Source: Alitta virens (Eukaryota; Annelida; Polychaeta; Phyllodocida; Nereididae). Taken from it: a DNA stretch of 64,000 nucleotides. The notes under the pieces are model-generated. The model did not search any database. It was not told the origin of the DNA and worked only from the letters and a program-made list of their open reading frames with translations. The position numbers were made by a program, and so were the translations under genes. Numbering within the stretch: the stretch's first letter is position 1; the number at the start of each line of letters is the position of its first letter. Where the stretch lies: contig OW028580.1 of the NCBI GenBank assembly GCA_932294295.1, positions 28,156,896-28,220,895 of the forward strand, read 5' to 3'. This document shows, in pieces, positions 1-14,000 of the stretch.

Positions 1-492
1 TTCATCATACACTCATCATAGATCATACATCCAATCCTAGTATAAATTACTGATGCATCCTTTTGCTATAGTACTTCATACAACCCATCTAGCCACTTCA
101 GTCATGGCTCTTTATGATGAACCATTACTTGCATCTCTCATCTCTTTCTCTGAAGTTGCTGAGGCAAAGGATGCGGGGCATCAACAGTCTGGATGCAGAC
201 CATCATCATCACTTGTCATTCTCTTTCTACAAACAAGTCTTGGTTTGCCTCCTAGGAGTTTTATTAGTCCTCATAACAGCCAGCGAATAAAATATGTACG
301 ATTAATTGGCCTTCCAAAAACAAGTAAATCTGTAAACGCCATACAATATTCTGATGGATTTCTATACATGTGTTACTAACACTGGAAATAATGTTGAAAT
401 CATAGAAACTTATTAGGGTAGTCAAGAGTTAAATTAGGGTAGTCAGGGCTAAATCTGGGGTCTCTGCATTGCACAGGAGCAAAACACCACCT

Positions 493-560
493 GCATGTCA
501 CCATAAATTGGAGCTGTATTGTATTTGCATGTCACCATAAATTGAAGGTGTATTGTATTT
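493..560. repeat. Two-unit tandem repeat, about 34 bp per unit
   Basis: The unit beginning gcatgtcaccataaattg and ending tgtattgtattt occurs twice head to tail with a few changes. No function is apparent. Confidence 0.7.
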
Positions 561-2629
561 CAATGTGCACCATCCCGCAAATGACTTTACCTTCGTGAAC
601 GAAGCATCATGATCGCAATGTACTAAGAGCCTTGTCACAGCACCTAGAGGGCCATTTTAATACTGCAATCTTCACCATACAAGCACATAGATCCGCGAAG
701 TACATCACCAGAACTGAACCCAAACCTTTGAAAGCAAATTCGAGAGAACTTCGGTCAGTTTCTGGCCTCGAATAAGACATCGCAGAGGTCAGTGGACTAT
801 GACCAATGAACACGGCCTGGTCCTCCTTCCTGGCCAGTAAACCACTCAGCAGACTACGAGGTGGAACAAACAACCTCTTGATACACGACAGTGGGAGTCC
901 GCGCCCACCTTATTGGCACTTTTCAGCAGGTGGGCCTCCGACTTTTCAACATGGTGGGCCACTGGTCATGACTCTCGCAGTGCTAAAAACAAGTTTCGTA
1001 CATAGGTGTAATGCGTAGAATTTAAAACATACGTGTTTAGGAATGAAAACATATTTCTAACCCATTCCTTGTCTGTGAGCAGTTACATATTTCGAAAATA
1101 TGTACAGAATGTAAATGAATTGTTGTCAGTAGATTTAGACTGAGATTGTATAAGTTCTCTAAGCTGGCATTGGAAATTGGACATGGACAGGATCCTACTA
1201 GACGCAAAAAATTTCCAATAGATGGCAGGTCGAGTGTGTGATCTTGGTTAGACACTATATTTCCATGGAGATTTTTCGATAGCCCTTACACTACATAGCA
1301 ATTATACTCCAAAGTACAAACGACATAATCCAGCACAATTGCCGTTACCACTTGATATTCATATCAATGCATAGACTACATGCATTTACTTCATCCTTGC
1401 TGTAACAAAATTGAAGAGTCAGCATTAAACTACATAAAAGACACTGCAGCAACAGCTTGCCCAAACAAATCGAGGAGACATTGTATTTCGCAACTTTACA
1501 AAAAAAATTGCAACACCACAAAGCATCTTCACTTGGCTCCATTAACATGCGCCTCTAGTATTACGATACTTTAATAAGAAGACGCTAGATGACACAGCTT
1601 TCGGAGTCCTCGTAATATGAACAGAGCTTTTAAAGAATCAGCCATCAACATTCGAAAGCAGCCTTGTAACAAAATGTTTTCCGATATTGCACAAAACACA
1701 CCTGGCTTTGAATTCATCACTTTTTATAATGCACATCATGAACAAATTGCATAATCTTAAAGCGAAAGCAGCAACAGCCTATGTCGACATGATGAATAAT
1801 GTGAAATCATGTAAAACGCTTTGCTTTATTTTAGCAATATCTTTCAAAATTTGCTCTTAATGCATGCGGAACAAAAAGAATGTAAGGATGAAAACAAGAC
1901 CTTCATTTGCATAATGAGTTTTAGCATACTTCAAAATGTCAATCTTCAAAACGGCATCAGGGGTAATAACATCAGTTTTACTATTTAATCAATTAATCAA
2001 TAAAGACATTCAATGCTTGAATTATTAGCTGAAACAAGATTTGGTTTTTGAAACAAAAGAGCTGAAACAATGCCAACGGTTCTAGCCTATTTTGGGAATA
2101 TTGTGATACACCACAATCAATCAAATGATCAAATGGCAGTTTTACTTGTATTAAACGCACAAATATCAAAATACTCTTGGCATCTCAACATTAATTCTGT
2201 AATAAAAAGTGATACTTGGCAGAAATACCATCAAATATTTTGAACCAGATGAAACTAAACACTATTGATTTTACTCACAGGGGCAGTAAATTCACCTGGT
2301 GCATGCCGATACTTTGACTGAAAATACCATATATATTTAATAATTTTAGCAAAAAAGTTTTCTCATTAAAACAATGCCTTGTGAATGTTTTCATGCTCGA
2401 CTCAAGTCTCAAACTGTACGACCCAACCTGATCTGTCTTTGAGTGGCGTTATTGTAAGATTGGTCTTGGGATTTGGTTCGTTAATGGAAAATCTGATCAG
2501 GGAAAAGGTTCACATTGACAAGATTATGACACCAGATGCGTCCAACTGTTCCAAACACACTCTTTGGTCAGGATTGAGAGCTATGCTTATCTCTGCGTAA
2601 TAAACATGTCACCATCAAGCGGACAACCT

Positions 2630-2700
2630 CTGAATCCGTCAGTTCAAATTCGAACCCAGGACCTCGGCATCCAACACGCAAATTTAGCAGTTAGTAATTA
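2630..2700 (-). mobile_element. Possible tRNA-derived SINE remnant (B box only)
   Basis: On the minus strand a GGGTTCGAATTTG block (2645-2657) resembles a tRNA/SINE B box. No clear A box was found, so this may be a decayed SINE 5' end or a chance match. Confidence 0.3.
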
Positions 2701-3060
2701 ACATTCTCTTCTTTTAAATATTAAATTATTAATGGCATAAACATGATAAAGTTTAGCATTATTTCCCTAGGACCAGTAATTATAAAAGCACACACTTTGA
2801 ACAAAAAAGATCACATTAATCTAAAACTCCTATAAAGCACCTGTGTCATTGGAGAAGACAAAAAAGCCATTAACAACACGCAAGAAATTCCCTGGAAATT
2901 CCCCACCCGGGTGACCTCTACTTTTCAAGGTCTTCTTTTGTAAGAAGATACAAAAAGTGTCCTTCAACATTTAAACAGAAGATGCTGCCCAAATTAAACC
3001 TACAACTTTAATTAAGAGGTTAATTATCTGGAATTTAAAATTATGTCATTATTATTGCAA

Positions 3061-3245
3061 TAATGGAGTTCTGTCCTGTCGAGAGATGGAGCTACGACCA
3101 CACAGGTCTCGCAATTGTTCAATGACGTCATCAACAAAAGGTCAATCAGTGCATTTGATGACGTTACAGTTGGATGACGTCATTAAACAATAGCAAGACC
3201 GGTGTGGTCGTAGCTCCATCTCTCGACAGGACAGAACGCCATTAC
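3061..3245. mobile_element. Palindromic MITE with about 73-bp terminal inverted repeats
   Basis: The left arm starts TAATGGAGTTCTGTCC and the right arm ends with the reverse complement TAATGGCGTTCTGTCC. The arms stay complementary for about 73 bp with about five mismatches, around a core of about 40 bp. The arms carry TGACGTCA palindromes. There is no coding capacity. The target duplication is short, probably TA or TAA, so the superfamily is undecided. Confidence 0.8.
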
Positions 3246-6200
3246 GTAGAAACACCCTTAAATTTTCTCTTGATTCTAAGAGCATGGTGTAAGTTTTCTC
3301 CTGTGTTTGCACTATTAATTACATGTTTCATTTTCTAAAGAAACAAAACAATACTCAAGCCAAACGAGATAGCATTGCAAAAGCCTATCTAATAAGAAAT
3401 AATCAAAACAGTTTAGCAGTTAACAGTTTGATTGACTAAATCTCTCATGATTTCACAAATGAAGGAGAAAAGTTTGAAAGACTATTCTACGTAATTATTG
3501 CAACGATAATAATAAAGTGCAGTAAACTATCTCCAGAGCATACAATGATTAGTTTATCATTATGACACCCATTTAGTAGTTTAGCCCCTGGACAAGTCTG
3601 CAAACACAGTGTGAGAGAATCACAAAATCAACATCTTCCACAATACTTGTCCTATTAACTTACGTGCATACGATGAAGCCTAAGATAAAAGCAATTGAGG
3701 AGACCGGCTGGCATAGACTCTCACCGTTGGTGGCTGACTTGTCAAGTTGTGGATATCTAATTTTGAAGCTGTGAGGACACCTGCCACATACTAACAAGCT
3801 TGAGAATGCGTGTTGTAACGACATAGTTGCAAAATGCAGCAAACCGAGTGAAACCAAGTTCAATCAACATGCTAGGCGATCGCTAATAAACAACCATGAA
3901 GATAATGACGGTATTTGCAGCGTTGAATGTCCTCTCATCAGCAGAACTAGAAGGACATAAGGACCGCGGCGACTAGGCGGAGTCCTCGTTCAAGAATCTG
4001 TGGAGTCTCCTTCGAGCTTTTATGGACGCATGAAGATGACAGACTCCTCTGGATTTCCTCGGAGTCATTGTGCTTGGAGCATCAGCCAAAGACAAACGGT
4101 TCTTTTGATGAGACATGATCGCGGCATTTTCTAAGAGACTCTTGTGTTCCAGGTTGCACCGAGGCCTCCTACTCTCCGAGTCTCCATCTTGTCATGTACC
4201 ACAAGACAGAAGACTAGTGTATCCTGTTCATACAGTCTACTTTCTACATGGAGTACGTATACCATCTTAGTTTGTGTGTAAAGATTATAGCTACTTTTGT
4301 AACTTCTAACCTTACGGCACGTACATTGCAGTTTACGGAGTATCATTTATAGTTGCTTTAGTAACTTATACCTCACAGCATGTACACGGCAGTGCATGGA
4401 GTATCATTTACTCATCTGCACAAAATCATGGGTTCAAAGCAAGCCGGAACTTTATGACAAGGAGAACTGAGCAGATCAACTATTATGTATTGCTCCTTCG
4501 ACTAATGTGCTGACTATAGCTGCTCAGCTGTACTCCCAAAGGAGTTGAGAAAGACTCATGCTTGAACAGGCCTGCCAAGAGAGTGATGGTTAAATCGTGA
4601 CTCTGTCGAGTTATAACAGACTATAAACCAATAATTGTTATTCAACATTGTCAATTTTATGTCATCCATTGTATTGTATCATTATTTCCCTTCAGTGTAA
4701 ACTATCCATCCTAACATTACAAACTGCTGAACATGGTCAAAGTGACAAACCTACAACTAAATCTACATTAACTTCCCAGTAACACTGCACAATTTAATAT
4801 TATTACTACTACTACAGTCATGAATATATTCTCCTATTTATTCCCCCATTCAACAATAATGCTTGCTAAATAATAATGAAAAACCATCAATCTGGCACTA
4901 TAATCTGTACCTTTACTGGGACTCACACCATGCCCATTACCATAATGCCACTACAAAAAAGAGCAATCCCTATTCCATTGACACTCCATCATTGACAATA
5001 CACTAATTTATATTACCAGACCCCTGAAGGTTGACACAGTCAATGCCAATTGTGCAGTAACAGAAGAGAGGCAATTGTCTGACAATTTGTGCATGAGCAA
5101 ATTACACTTTATATTACTGCATTAACTGCTACAAGCAAGTAATGTAATGCAAGAGAAGTTACAGGGAAAACTGTTGTAGCCAATAAGACAAATAGACTCC
5201 AGTGGAGCAGTGCTTGTAGAATTCCAATAACTGGTCAATCACTCATTACAGTAACACAATTAGTGCCAATAAAGCATCAAGGAGTGTTCCCCAAGGGCTG
5301 AAGTAAGGCTCGTGCAACGACATTTGTCATAATTGGGGATGTCAGAAACAGGGTGCAGCCGTGTGACCGCGACTGTGCCGAGATGTCTTGAGAAGATGCA
5401 TCGAAACATCCTTACAACTTCTAAACATGATCTCTCAAGATCTACTACAAATGGGTTCTAGAGTGAAGGCCAAAGGTCGGCAGTAACCATATTTGAAGCT
5501 GGAAAACCGACAGCGAAGTTGAGCAGGCGATCCAGTAACCGCAATCCAGTCATCGCATGGCACATCAAGATGGGATCACCGCCGTTCACTTTGCATTAAA
5601 TCAAGGGACATTTTTATGGTTTCACGACGTTGTTCATCGCAATGGGTCATGTAGTTTAAGAGCAGGTTCCATCACAGATCCCAGCCACACCCCATAAAGA
5701 TAGGGCAAAGAAAAGCCAGTGGAGCCCTTCGGTGTTAACCCGCAAAGTAGCCAAAATCCCTCCTCATGAAACAGGCAAAGACGCTTGATAAAATCGGCTG
5801 CTCTTGGGTGCTGAGAGACCATGTCGTGGCTACTCGAGTATCGAGCTCCGTTCAATAAAACACTAGCTGGCCGTCCAGCCATTGTGGGGCATTAGCTGTG
5901 AACTCCATGCTACTAATACCCCGGCTGCTATAGATCTCCTTCGGACCCTGCTACATTCTAGACCATATAGGAGGCATCCTTCAGCCCCGGCTGGAGTCAA
6001 AGGCCAACCATTGATTGTGGGACGTCAATTTCCATAGAAGCGCACAAGAAAATCGTCCCTTCAAACTCCCCTGGGCTGACCAAGACCTGAAAATAGCCCG
6101 TGTCCGCCCTCCAAGGATGCTTCAATCGAGCTTCAATTGAGGTTCAGAAAACCCAACGGACAAAAATACAGGGTACGAAGCAAGAAATGAATCAAATCAC

Positions 6201-8510
6201 CAAATGACTACATTTAAAGTGGCCGAAAGAAATGCAAATGATACCCTAGCACCAGTTCCTTATACTTAAAACAGTTACTAATTTCTTTGCAATTGATTCA
6301 GAGCAAGGCAGTTGAGGAAAAAAAGACTCACTCTACAAGTTGTGAATGTGAAGAGGTCATTTTATCTATTACCTCATCATTACATCCGCCTCAAGGGTGA
6401 TCTAAAACTATCAGCGAATCACAACAATTAGCAAATCACAATCAAAAACAAGGTTATCAATGTTGGCCACAAATAACAACAATCAAGAAGCGTGCAACTC
6501 AGTGGCAAAAATCGTTCTTATTGCACGCGATTAAAACGCGAGAGTTTACATAAGATGCAAATGCGTTTTGACAACCATTCGCCAGTGTACCAATCACGGC
6601 ATTATCTTAAGGGATTGCAAACATTGGCCAGAATGGCATAAACAAGGGCAGGATAATAAGGCCCTACAGCTGTATGAATTATGAATGAAGCCTTAACAAG
6701 CAGAAGGTCCCTTTTTCAGCCAATAGCTGTTACATAATCCTAGGGCGGAAATAGAAGAGGGTTGGCCCTGACATTAAATCAGGCATAAGTGCCCTGCCAC
6801 TTCCAACATAACCTTATATAGATCATAAATATAATAACCTAATATTGGCTTGCATGAATCATACGAATTACATGCCTTGCATGTATGACTATGGGGCTAT
6901 ATGGGAGACAGGGGATGGCATTGTGTTACACCATTGTATACAAGAATGACGCAAGATGTATCTTCACTAAGTATGTCCGGTCATTCATCAATAATATCCA
7001 CACAAATTTAATATACTTATCAATCAACTGACATAATGATGAGACATATCTAGAGTCTACCAAAAAGATGAGTAAAGAGAGAGTTCCGCCTGGGTATCCA
7101 AGCCAAGACCTCCCAAATGAGAATCAAGAACATTAAACATTCTGTCAATGAGTCACTCGTGTCACAGTTGTATCAATGAAAAAATATTAAGTTACAGAGA
7201 ATTTAAAGATATCATCTTGTTCTTATGCACCATGTGAGGTCACTATTGCTGGGTTTTAAAGCATTGGTGCTGTATTTATTTCAGATTTTTACCAAAATAC
7301 TTTTTGTTTTTAGTCTATACTTTTGTCTTTACTGTGCAATAATTTTCTATTGCGAATAAGGAATTTCAAACAAACTCTATGGTCTAAGTATGCACCCTGT
7401 AACATAATTAAACTCCTCTCCCTTTCTCTCCCTTTCTCTTTCTGTCAAACATTTCACAATAACACAACTAATTTGCACAAAAATACACCTCTATCAATGC
7501 AAATCTTTCTCTCAAAAGACCCACCCCTTCAATCTTAGCACAAGCATACTTTGGCAAATGCCTTATCTTAATGAGAAAATACTTTCATATTTTGCAAGAC
7601 AGTGATCATATAATATTGAGTTCTGTAACATAATAGCCTCAGTCGTGACAGGAGTACAAGCCAAGTTCTTAATCTCAATTCAGTCCAGTGTAAACAATAC
7701 GAAGTGTTAAGATTTAGCTGAAATACATCACTTATTAGTACGAATCAAACTTGGAGAATTGCAAAATAATGTGCCAAACACTAAACCACCCAAGTTGAAT
7801 GGACAGATATGAATTGCATTTACATGACATTTATAAATAATCACACAAGTTATTACAAAAATTGATGCACTAATGCAATATTAAAAATGATCCCACTGAA
7901 TCATTGCTAATGGAGCAATACAGAAAAGTGCCAACTTTGCATGTCAATTATAACTGAAAATACTATTTAAAAAATAATAATAATAATACTGTAGCATATA
8001 GTATAATGTTCCACGATTATCTGACTCGCAACAATCTATGCAAAAAATCTGCACGAACTATATTTGTCAAACGAATCATACCATGTCCAACATAGCAAAA
8101 ATCCACAATGTCACCACAACCCACAAGGGAATAGTCAGACATTGCACTAAAAACTAATGGATGCAGAAATGGGCAAAAAACTACAGATTCATATTTCGGT
8201 GGAAAAAAAGGGAAGCGTAGTATAACTCATGACAGTAGCAGAGCAGGGTAGCATGTATACCATGCATAGTGAGTATATATGTATGCTCATATGTTACCAA
8301 ATTTGATGTTACTAAGTTAAGCAGATATTGGGAAGTATAGTTGAACGAATTTCAAACTTGCATTGCAATAAATTAATTGCAATTGGAGGTCATGATCAGC
8401 TGACAGCCATTTAACGAATATAAATTAACACAGTTGTAATCTACAATCAGAATCAAATGAATGAATGAATTTACCTATGTATTTATGTGTCTTCATATCC
8501 TATCCAATCA
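3246..8510. other. No gene recognised
   Basis: No coding exon or RNA gene that I can support. There is a two-unit tandem repeat at 4289-4411 and pyrimidine-rich runs near 7420. The frame at 5634-5882 (minus) is open for 82 codons but has no recognisable motif or splice context, so it is not called. Confidence 0.5.
4289..4411. repeat. Two-unit imperfect tandem repeat, about 62 bp
   Basis: Units start at 4289 (agctacttttgtaac) and 4351 (agttgctttagtaac), and both end in gagtatcattta. They are clearly diverged. Confidence 0.65.
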
Positions 8511-8596
8511 TTGAATGAATGAATGAATGGATGAATGAATGGATGAATGAATGAATGAATGAATGAATGAATGAATGAATAGATGAATGAATCTAT
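8511..8596. repeat. (GAAT)n microsatellite
   Basis: GAAT repeats, interrupted by occasional GGAT variants, directly precede a long CTAT microsatellite. Confidence 0.95.
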
Positions 8597-8697
8597 CTCT
8601 CTATCTATTTATCTATCCACCCACCTACCTGTCTGTCTGTCTGTCTATCTATCTATATATCTATATATCTATATATCTATATATCTATATATCTATA

Positions 8698-8758
<61 letters not shown>

Positions 8759-8946
8759 CTATCCACCTACCTACCTACCTATCTATCTACCTATCCATAT
8801 ATCTATCTATCTACCTATATCTATCTATCTACCTACATCTATCTATCCATCTATCCACCTATCTATCTATCCATCTATCTATCTATCTATCCATCCATCT
8901 ATCTATCTATCTATCTATCTACCTAACCCACCTACCCACCTACAGT
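8597..8946. repeat. (CTAT)n-derived microsatellite, about 350 bp
   Basis: A compound array of CTAT, CTATAT, CTAC, CTGT and CCAT units. The long Ile/Tyr/Ser-rich open frames across it are repeat artefacts. Confidence 0.95.
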
Positions 8947-11050
8947 CTGCTGAATAGTTGTTTTATTATACCAATGCTTTTTACATTTCACTACATAAGG
9001 ACCCCACAATTAAGACCACCCAATTTTAGGACACCTGGATTTTAAGACCACGTCCCTGGGTCCAAAAGATCGCAGACTGGCAAGTTTTAGAATAAGACAA
9101 TTTCAGCTATGGTGATCTCAACTGTGTGCTTCTGTGTAAACTGTATTATATATACCCACTTATCAAGACTTCTCTGCACATTTTCCATTTACTTGTTCAT
9201 TCCCTCTTTTTCAATACATCAATTTACAACAAATGCATGACATTCCATGTACCCAACACACGTCAAGGCACACAAAGCAAAACATGACATGGCCCCCATA
9301 ATAATCATATTGAAATCATGACACAGAGGCATAAATAAACCTGGTTGTCATGGTAATAATTATGACAGACCAGCATAAGCAGTTAAGCCACATAAAAGGC
9401 CTTCTTATTCTTAACAGCATTTTGCTCGGGTTCAATTACTGCTTGTCAAGCTTCACAACTTCAAAGTGTGAGAACAAAAATCCTGCAACATTTCATAAAG
9501 GTTTTATTATTCAAAACATTATTTAAAACATGAAATCATGCAGTGGTGTTGCCAAAGCATGCTGAAGTGACGCTGGTTAAAATGCGGATGGTTTAATTGT
9601 CTAGATTATTAAAGTATGCTTCACCACTAATTATGATTTAGGTAAAATTTAAAATACACAGAATTCTTGATTTAAGAAAACCACAATTATTCAAGAAGCT
9701 ACTACACTTAAACTCTTCAAACTTCACTCCATTAAAACCACATTAGGTGCAGTTGGTCTTACCAATGGGCGTCTGTAGATTGTATTGCATTGTATTGTAC
9801 CAAAGCTGAGCCACATATTAGACATCTCAAATGATGAACAGCTGCAACTGGCAGATGCAATGATGAGATGATTAGGGTTTAAATCAAACCATTCACATCT
9901 CATCATTATGTCAGGAACGCACCAACTTTAATGAACATGGAATTCTTAAATTTGAAACAAACGTTTTGGAACTAGTGAGTGAGCAACTGTCCTTTTTTTT
10001 TTTTTTTCTTCTTTTTTTTTTTTTGGGCTCATTTAGAGACCAGTACTGCAAAAAGCAACAAAAAAAAACAACAACTGTAATCCATCACTATTATCAAAAT
10101 CAAATTAGCTGCTGTGCGTATAGGAAATAAAATTTGGGACAATTGAAAGACCCACCCATGGGGTAAATGCATAACATGGGGTGGACTCTAAGCCTTATCA
10201 TCTCATCATTTTGTCTACCTCTAGCAGCTGGTCATACTAGCCGATTTATTAAAGCTTCAGACATGTAGCATTAAGATAATACAATATCATTTAAAATTGT
10301 ATCTAGTGGCAGTAAATCAGTGCCACAATATATATATATAATTAAAATGTTCAATACATTCCTGTCAAATGAAATCAATATAATGTTAGATATATTTGCT
10401 CCCCCCCCCCCCCCCCCCAGACAAGAGGGTTTGGGGGATGTATCATGTAAATTCACAAATTATGTATAACCCCAGCGTACCAAATGTAGTGCATATATAT
10501 CTGTGCCACATAACATATTAGGTATTAGTAGAGGTAGTCAGTGTATATTTTTTCAATTCCCCCCCCCCCCCCCCAAAAAAAATAAATACATGCAACATTT
10601 GCAGAGATGACTGAGTGAAAGATTCAGAGATACAGCTTTCCTGGCAAATAATTTTAATCCCATAATTCAATCATCATAGGACTTGTTCTCTCCATCACCC
10701 TCTCTACCTTAAGGCTGCTGCTGCTGCTGGGTTCCTGTGACACCAATGTATCCTGCATATTACAACTGATGCAATTCAGCAGATACACAATGAGCATTGC
10801 TAAAGGCATGACAGCACACCAAAGTAGGTCAAAGGTGAATGAATATAGGTCAAGGTCAAAGGTCGCACATACCTGACAAACAAGAGGGATTGGTACAACA
10901 GGCTGCATCATCATGTTGCTTAAGTTTTCAATACCGGTCATATCCAAAAGAGAGGCTAGAAAGAAGTATCTCTTAAAGCACCACCAGGAGGAGCCACAAG
11001 GCTGCACGAGTGCTGCCACCATGCTGCATCTAAGAGGATGACAGTCGTAG

Positions 11051-11064
11051 GTTGCTATGGCAAC
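11051..11064. promoter_or_regulatory. X-box-like RFX motif
   Basis: GTTGCTATGGCAAC is one base from the palindromic RFX consensus GTTnCCATGGnAAC. It lies just upstream of a minus-strand ATG at 11022 whose frame runs into a GTATGT donor-like site. X-boxes typically mark ciliary-gene promoters in metazoans. Single-motif evidence only. Confidence 0.4.
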
Positions 11065-14000
11065 TGCTCCACTCTAGTGCAAACATTCAAGGGTGACTGG
11101 ATTAGATGGCTCACTTGGAAATACAATGAATGGCCTGTGAAATATTTGATACTTAAAATAGATTTCTCCAAATATGTTTTTATTATTGACATTTTCGAGG
11201 TCAGCTTGGCCTATATTTCTGTTATCTACATATTTTCAAACCAAATATAGCACAAAAAAGAATTTGCAAGGAGGAATTTGTATATATATTAACATGATAA
11301 GGGCTTTGGGTGAATGAAATTGACACACATTGTAGTGATATAATACACACTACAAAAAGACAAACAGAGATATGAGACAAGAGTACCATAAAGTAGTCGA
11401 TTAATTAGTATGAAATGAACTTTATGTATCAAGATTTTTAACAAAGGCATAACACATGCGGAGAGTTTGAGCAGCACACCAATAATGCTGGATCGATCGA
11501 GCAGTTTGGAAAGGACAACCAGAGAAAACCAAGGCCTAATTCGAGACATTCACTTAAAACCAATCTAATTAGAGAAACCGTTTGACAGGATACAATTGCG
11601 ACAAGGACATGCAAGCAAACCGTTATTGGTATCTATGGTGAAACAGATCAAATTCTGCTCTTAAAAACTTCAGTCTACCCCAGAGAACAAAGGCGGTCTT
11701 CAGAACACAAACTCGTCCATAGAAATTGAACACACAAGACTGTGATGGCCACGATATCCGAGCCACTTTCTCCGCCATCACGACAACACGAAACGTGAGA
11801 CACACCGAATGTCCCATTGGACATTTTGTGTTACTAATTACCCATCTTCCATACAAGAGCAAAGACTTCTATCTGTAGTGCTCTCCTTAAATGCAGCAGA
11901 CATCAGCTTTCAGGGAGTATAACTGTACCATGGAATCCATACAATTATGATACAATACAAAGCACAAGCCTGTGATAGCCTTTCCAATAAAGCATCTTGG
12001 TATCTTTGAAGCATTAAGTGAAGATTAGAATACATTTTTGATAAATCAAAGGAATGTGCAAATTCACCAACAGCACAACTGATGCTCTCTCTGTACCTTG
12101 ACATAGAATTTGAACCCCCATTGCCAAAAGATACATACTGACATCTTGTCGATTAAGCCCCTGTGTATTTGATTTCTCTCCTAAACCTAGCTCAGGCGTT
12201 TGGCCAAATACCACAGAAAAAAATATAAGATAATGGAAAGAAACACCAACAGAGGGCTGTACTTAACTAAAATTATTGACTTCTGACTAATGAAACAGTG
12301 CAGACACCATGCTGCAGCAACAAACATGTTCCATGCTCTAATAAACAGCATAAAGACACCATGTGTAAGATCACATGATAATGACGTCACATAAGATCCC
12401 TGCAGCATCAGGATGAGGGTGATCTTGATAGGAAACAGGAATTGACATGTCCTTCTCCGGGGTCTTGGGCTCTTCTAAGTGATAACTTCCCCGCGGGACG
12501 CATGGGTCCTCATAATCTGCGGGGCAATAAAAAACATGGAGCGAGCAAGAAGCCATTACGACAGGGCATGGACAGACTCCCAGGGACCAGCAAAGTGTTT
12601 AGTAGCGACATGTCAGCAGGACGTGAGTCGAAAGCTTGCGAGGACCTGAAACGATATTTCATTTAAAATTTCAATAGAACAACAAGCGGTGCTCCGAATT
12701 CGTTACGCCATGGCTGACATTAATCTCAACCGTTTGGACATGCTCCCCAATCAATCACCTTGAATCATTCAGCATGACATGATTTAACGGCAAATGTTCG
12801 GTCATCAACATTCACCAATTAATACATCACCATTAATCATTCCCTGTTATGACAGTCATGCATCATAATGAGAAGCTATCACTTATGACTAGAACTTCAA
12901 CAGATAATATTATCATAATTATTGAACTTCACTTTTTTTCCCAACTTTTCTATCTGTTTTTATTTAAACAGTGACCAGGTTTCCTGGACATTGTGAAGGA
13001 TTGATGATGTTTAGATAATCAAAATACAGTGTGTAATGCAAAAAATGCAAAGCTGGGAAATTATCAAACATTTTAAAAATAAATATTCGATAATCAACAA
13101 CCTCACTGACTAAAACATTAAATGATTTAGGTATTCATGGCTATAATTGTACATCCATGGCCTCTTATTTCTAGCTGTTCTCACATTTTTCACTGAAGTT
13201 GCCCACATTGCCTCGGTCCTGCCCACAGGGTGAGTCGGGCTGGGCGCTCAACGGAATGGGGCAGGTCTGGATTTTTTTTTATAGCGACGAGGTCAAATCT
13301 GAGGCCGGGGTTAATCTAGTCATTTTTAGGCAGGTCTAAGGGGAGGCAGCAATAGAGAATTGCTGTAGATATTACATAGCAGGCCTGCCTTACACCTTCT
13401 CCATGATTAGGGGCTGTCAATGCGCAACCCCTTGGGACCCCACAGCACCTCGGGGCCACCTCGCGGGTCCGCCCCACCGCAACCTCTCTGCTCCTCTCCC
13501 CATAAAGTCACACAGACTAATTCTACCTTCGTCAAACACCTCCCTGCTACTTACAAGTTATGGCCTTCCAGTCACTCTGATCCTATTGACTTTGTCCAGA
13601 CTTATCCCTGGCTGGAATTTTCGCACTCCTCTTGTAGACCTACCCGAGGCGGACTCTCCAAACAGAATCTCATTGGTGTCTGGGATCGAAACCTGACTCG
13701 GGGGACATGACATTCAATGCATGTTAGTCAGTAGAACTATTGCACCAATAAAAAGCATTAATCAAAACGAACACAAACTTTGTACATCATGTCATTGAAC
13801 GTGTTTTTTTGCATCAAAATCCCATAGAGAATTTCAAAGAAATACTGGACCAACTAATCATTCAATACCTTTTCTTAATCATTAAAGAGAACAAGCTATG
13901 CAAGCCAAGTGCAGTCCTGTGAGAAAGGTTCTTGTTAGCTTCAGCCCTACAGTTGTGTACACTCAATAGATACATGGAAATACAATCTCAACTATGTAAT

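Larger units (their letters stand above)
1..3060. other. No gene recognised; intergenic or intronic DNA
   Basis: AT-rich sequence without a recognisable coding exon. Open frames are short and have no family motif. The only structure I can support is a two-unit tandem repeat near 493-560 and a tRNA-like B box near 2645-2657 on the minus strand. Confidence 0.6.

Noticed and set aside
8583..9045. Long Ile/Tyr/Ser-rich open frames (124 and 152 codons)
   Set aside because: Pure translation of the CTAT microsatellite.
12382..12389. CRE-like TGACGTCA
   Set aside because: Short palindrome; the same word recurs in MITE arms and GACGTC-rich transposons, so no regulatory claim is justified.
12371..12522. 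Minus-strand exon-like frame after a good acceptor
   Set aside because: No recognisable family, no partner exon, and it runs to a stop without a clear gene context; mentioned only in the gap note.
13686..13735. B-box-like block on the minus strand as a tRNA gene
   Set aside because: No cloverleaf and only a weak A box; at best an old SINE.
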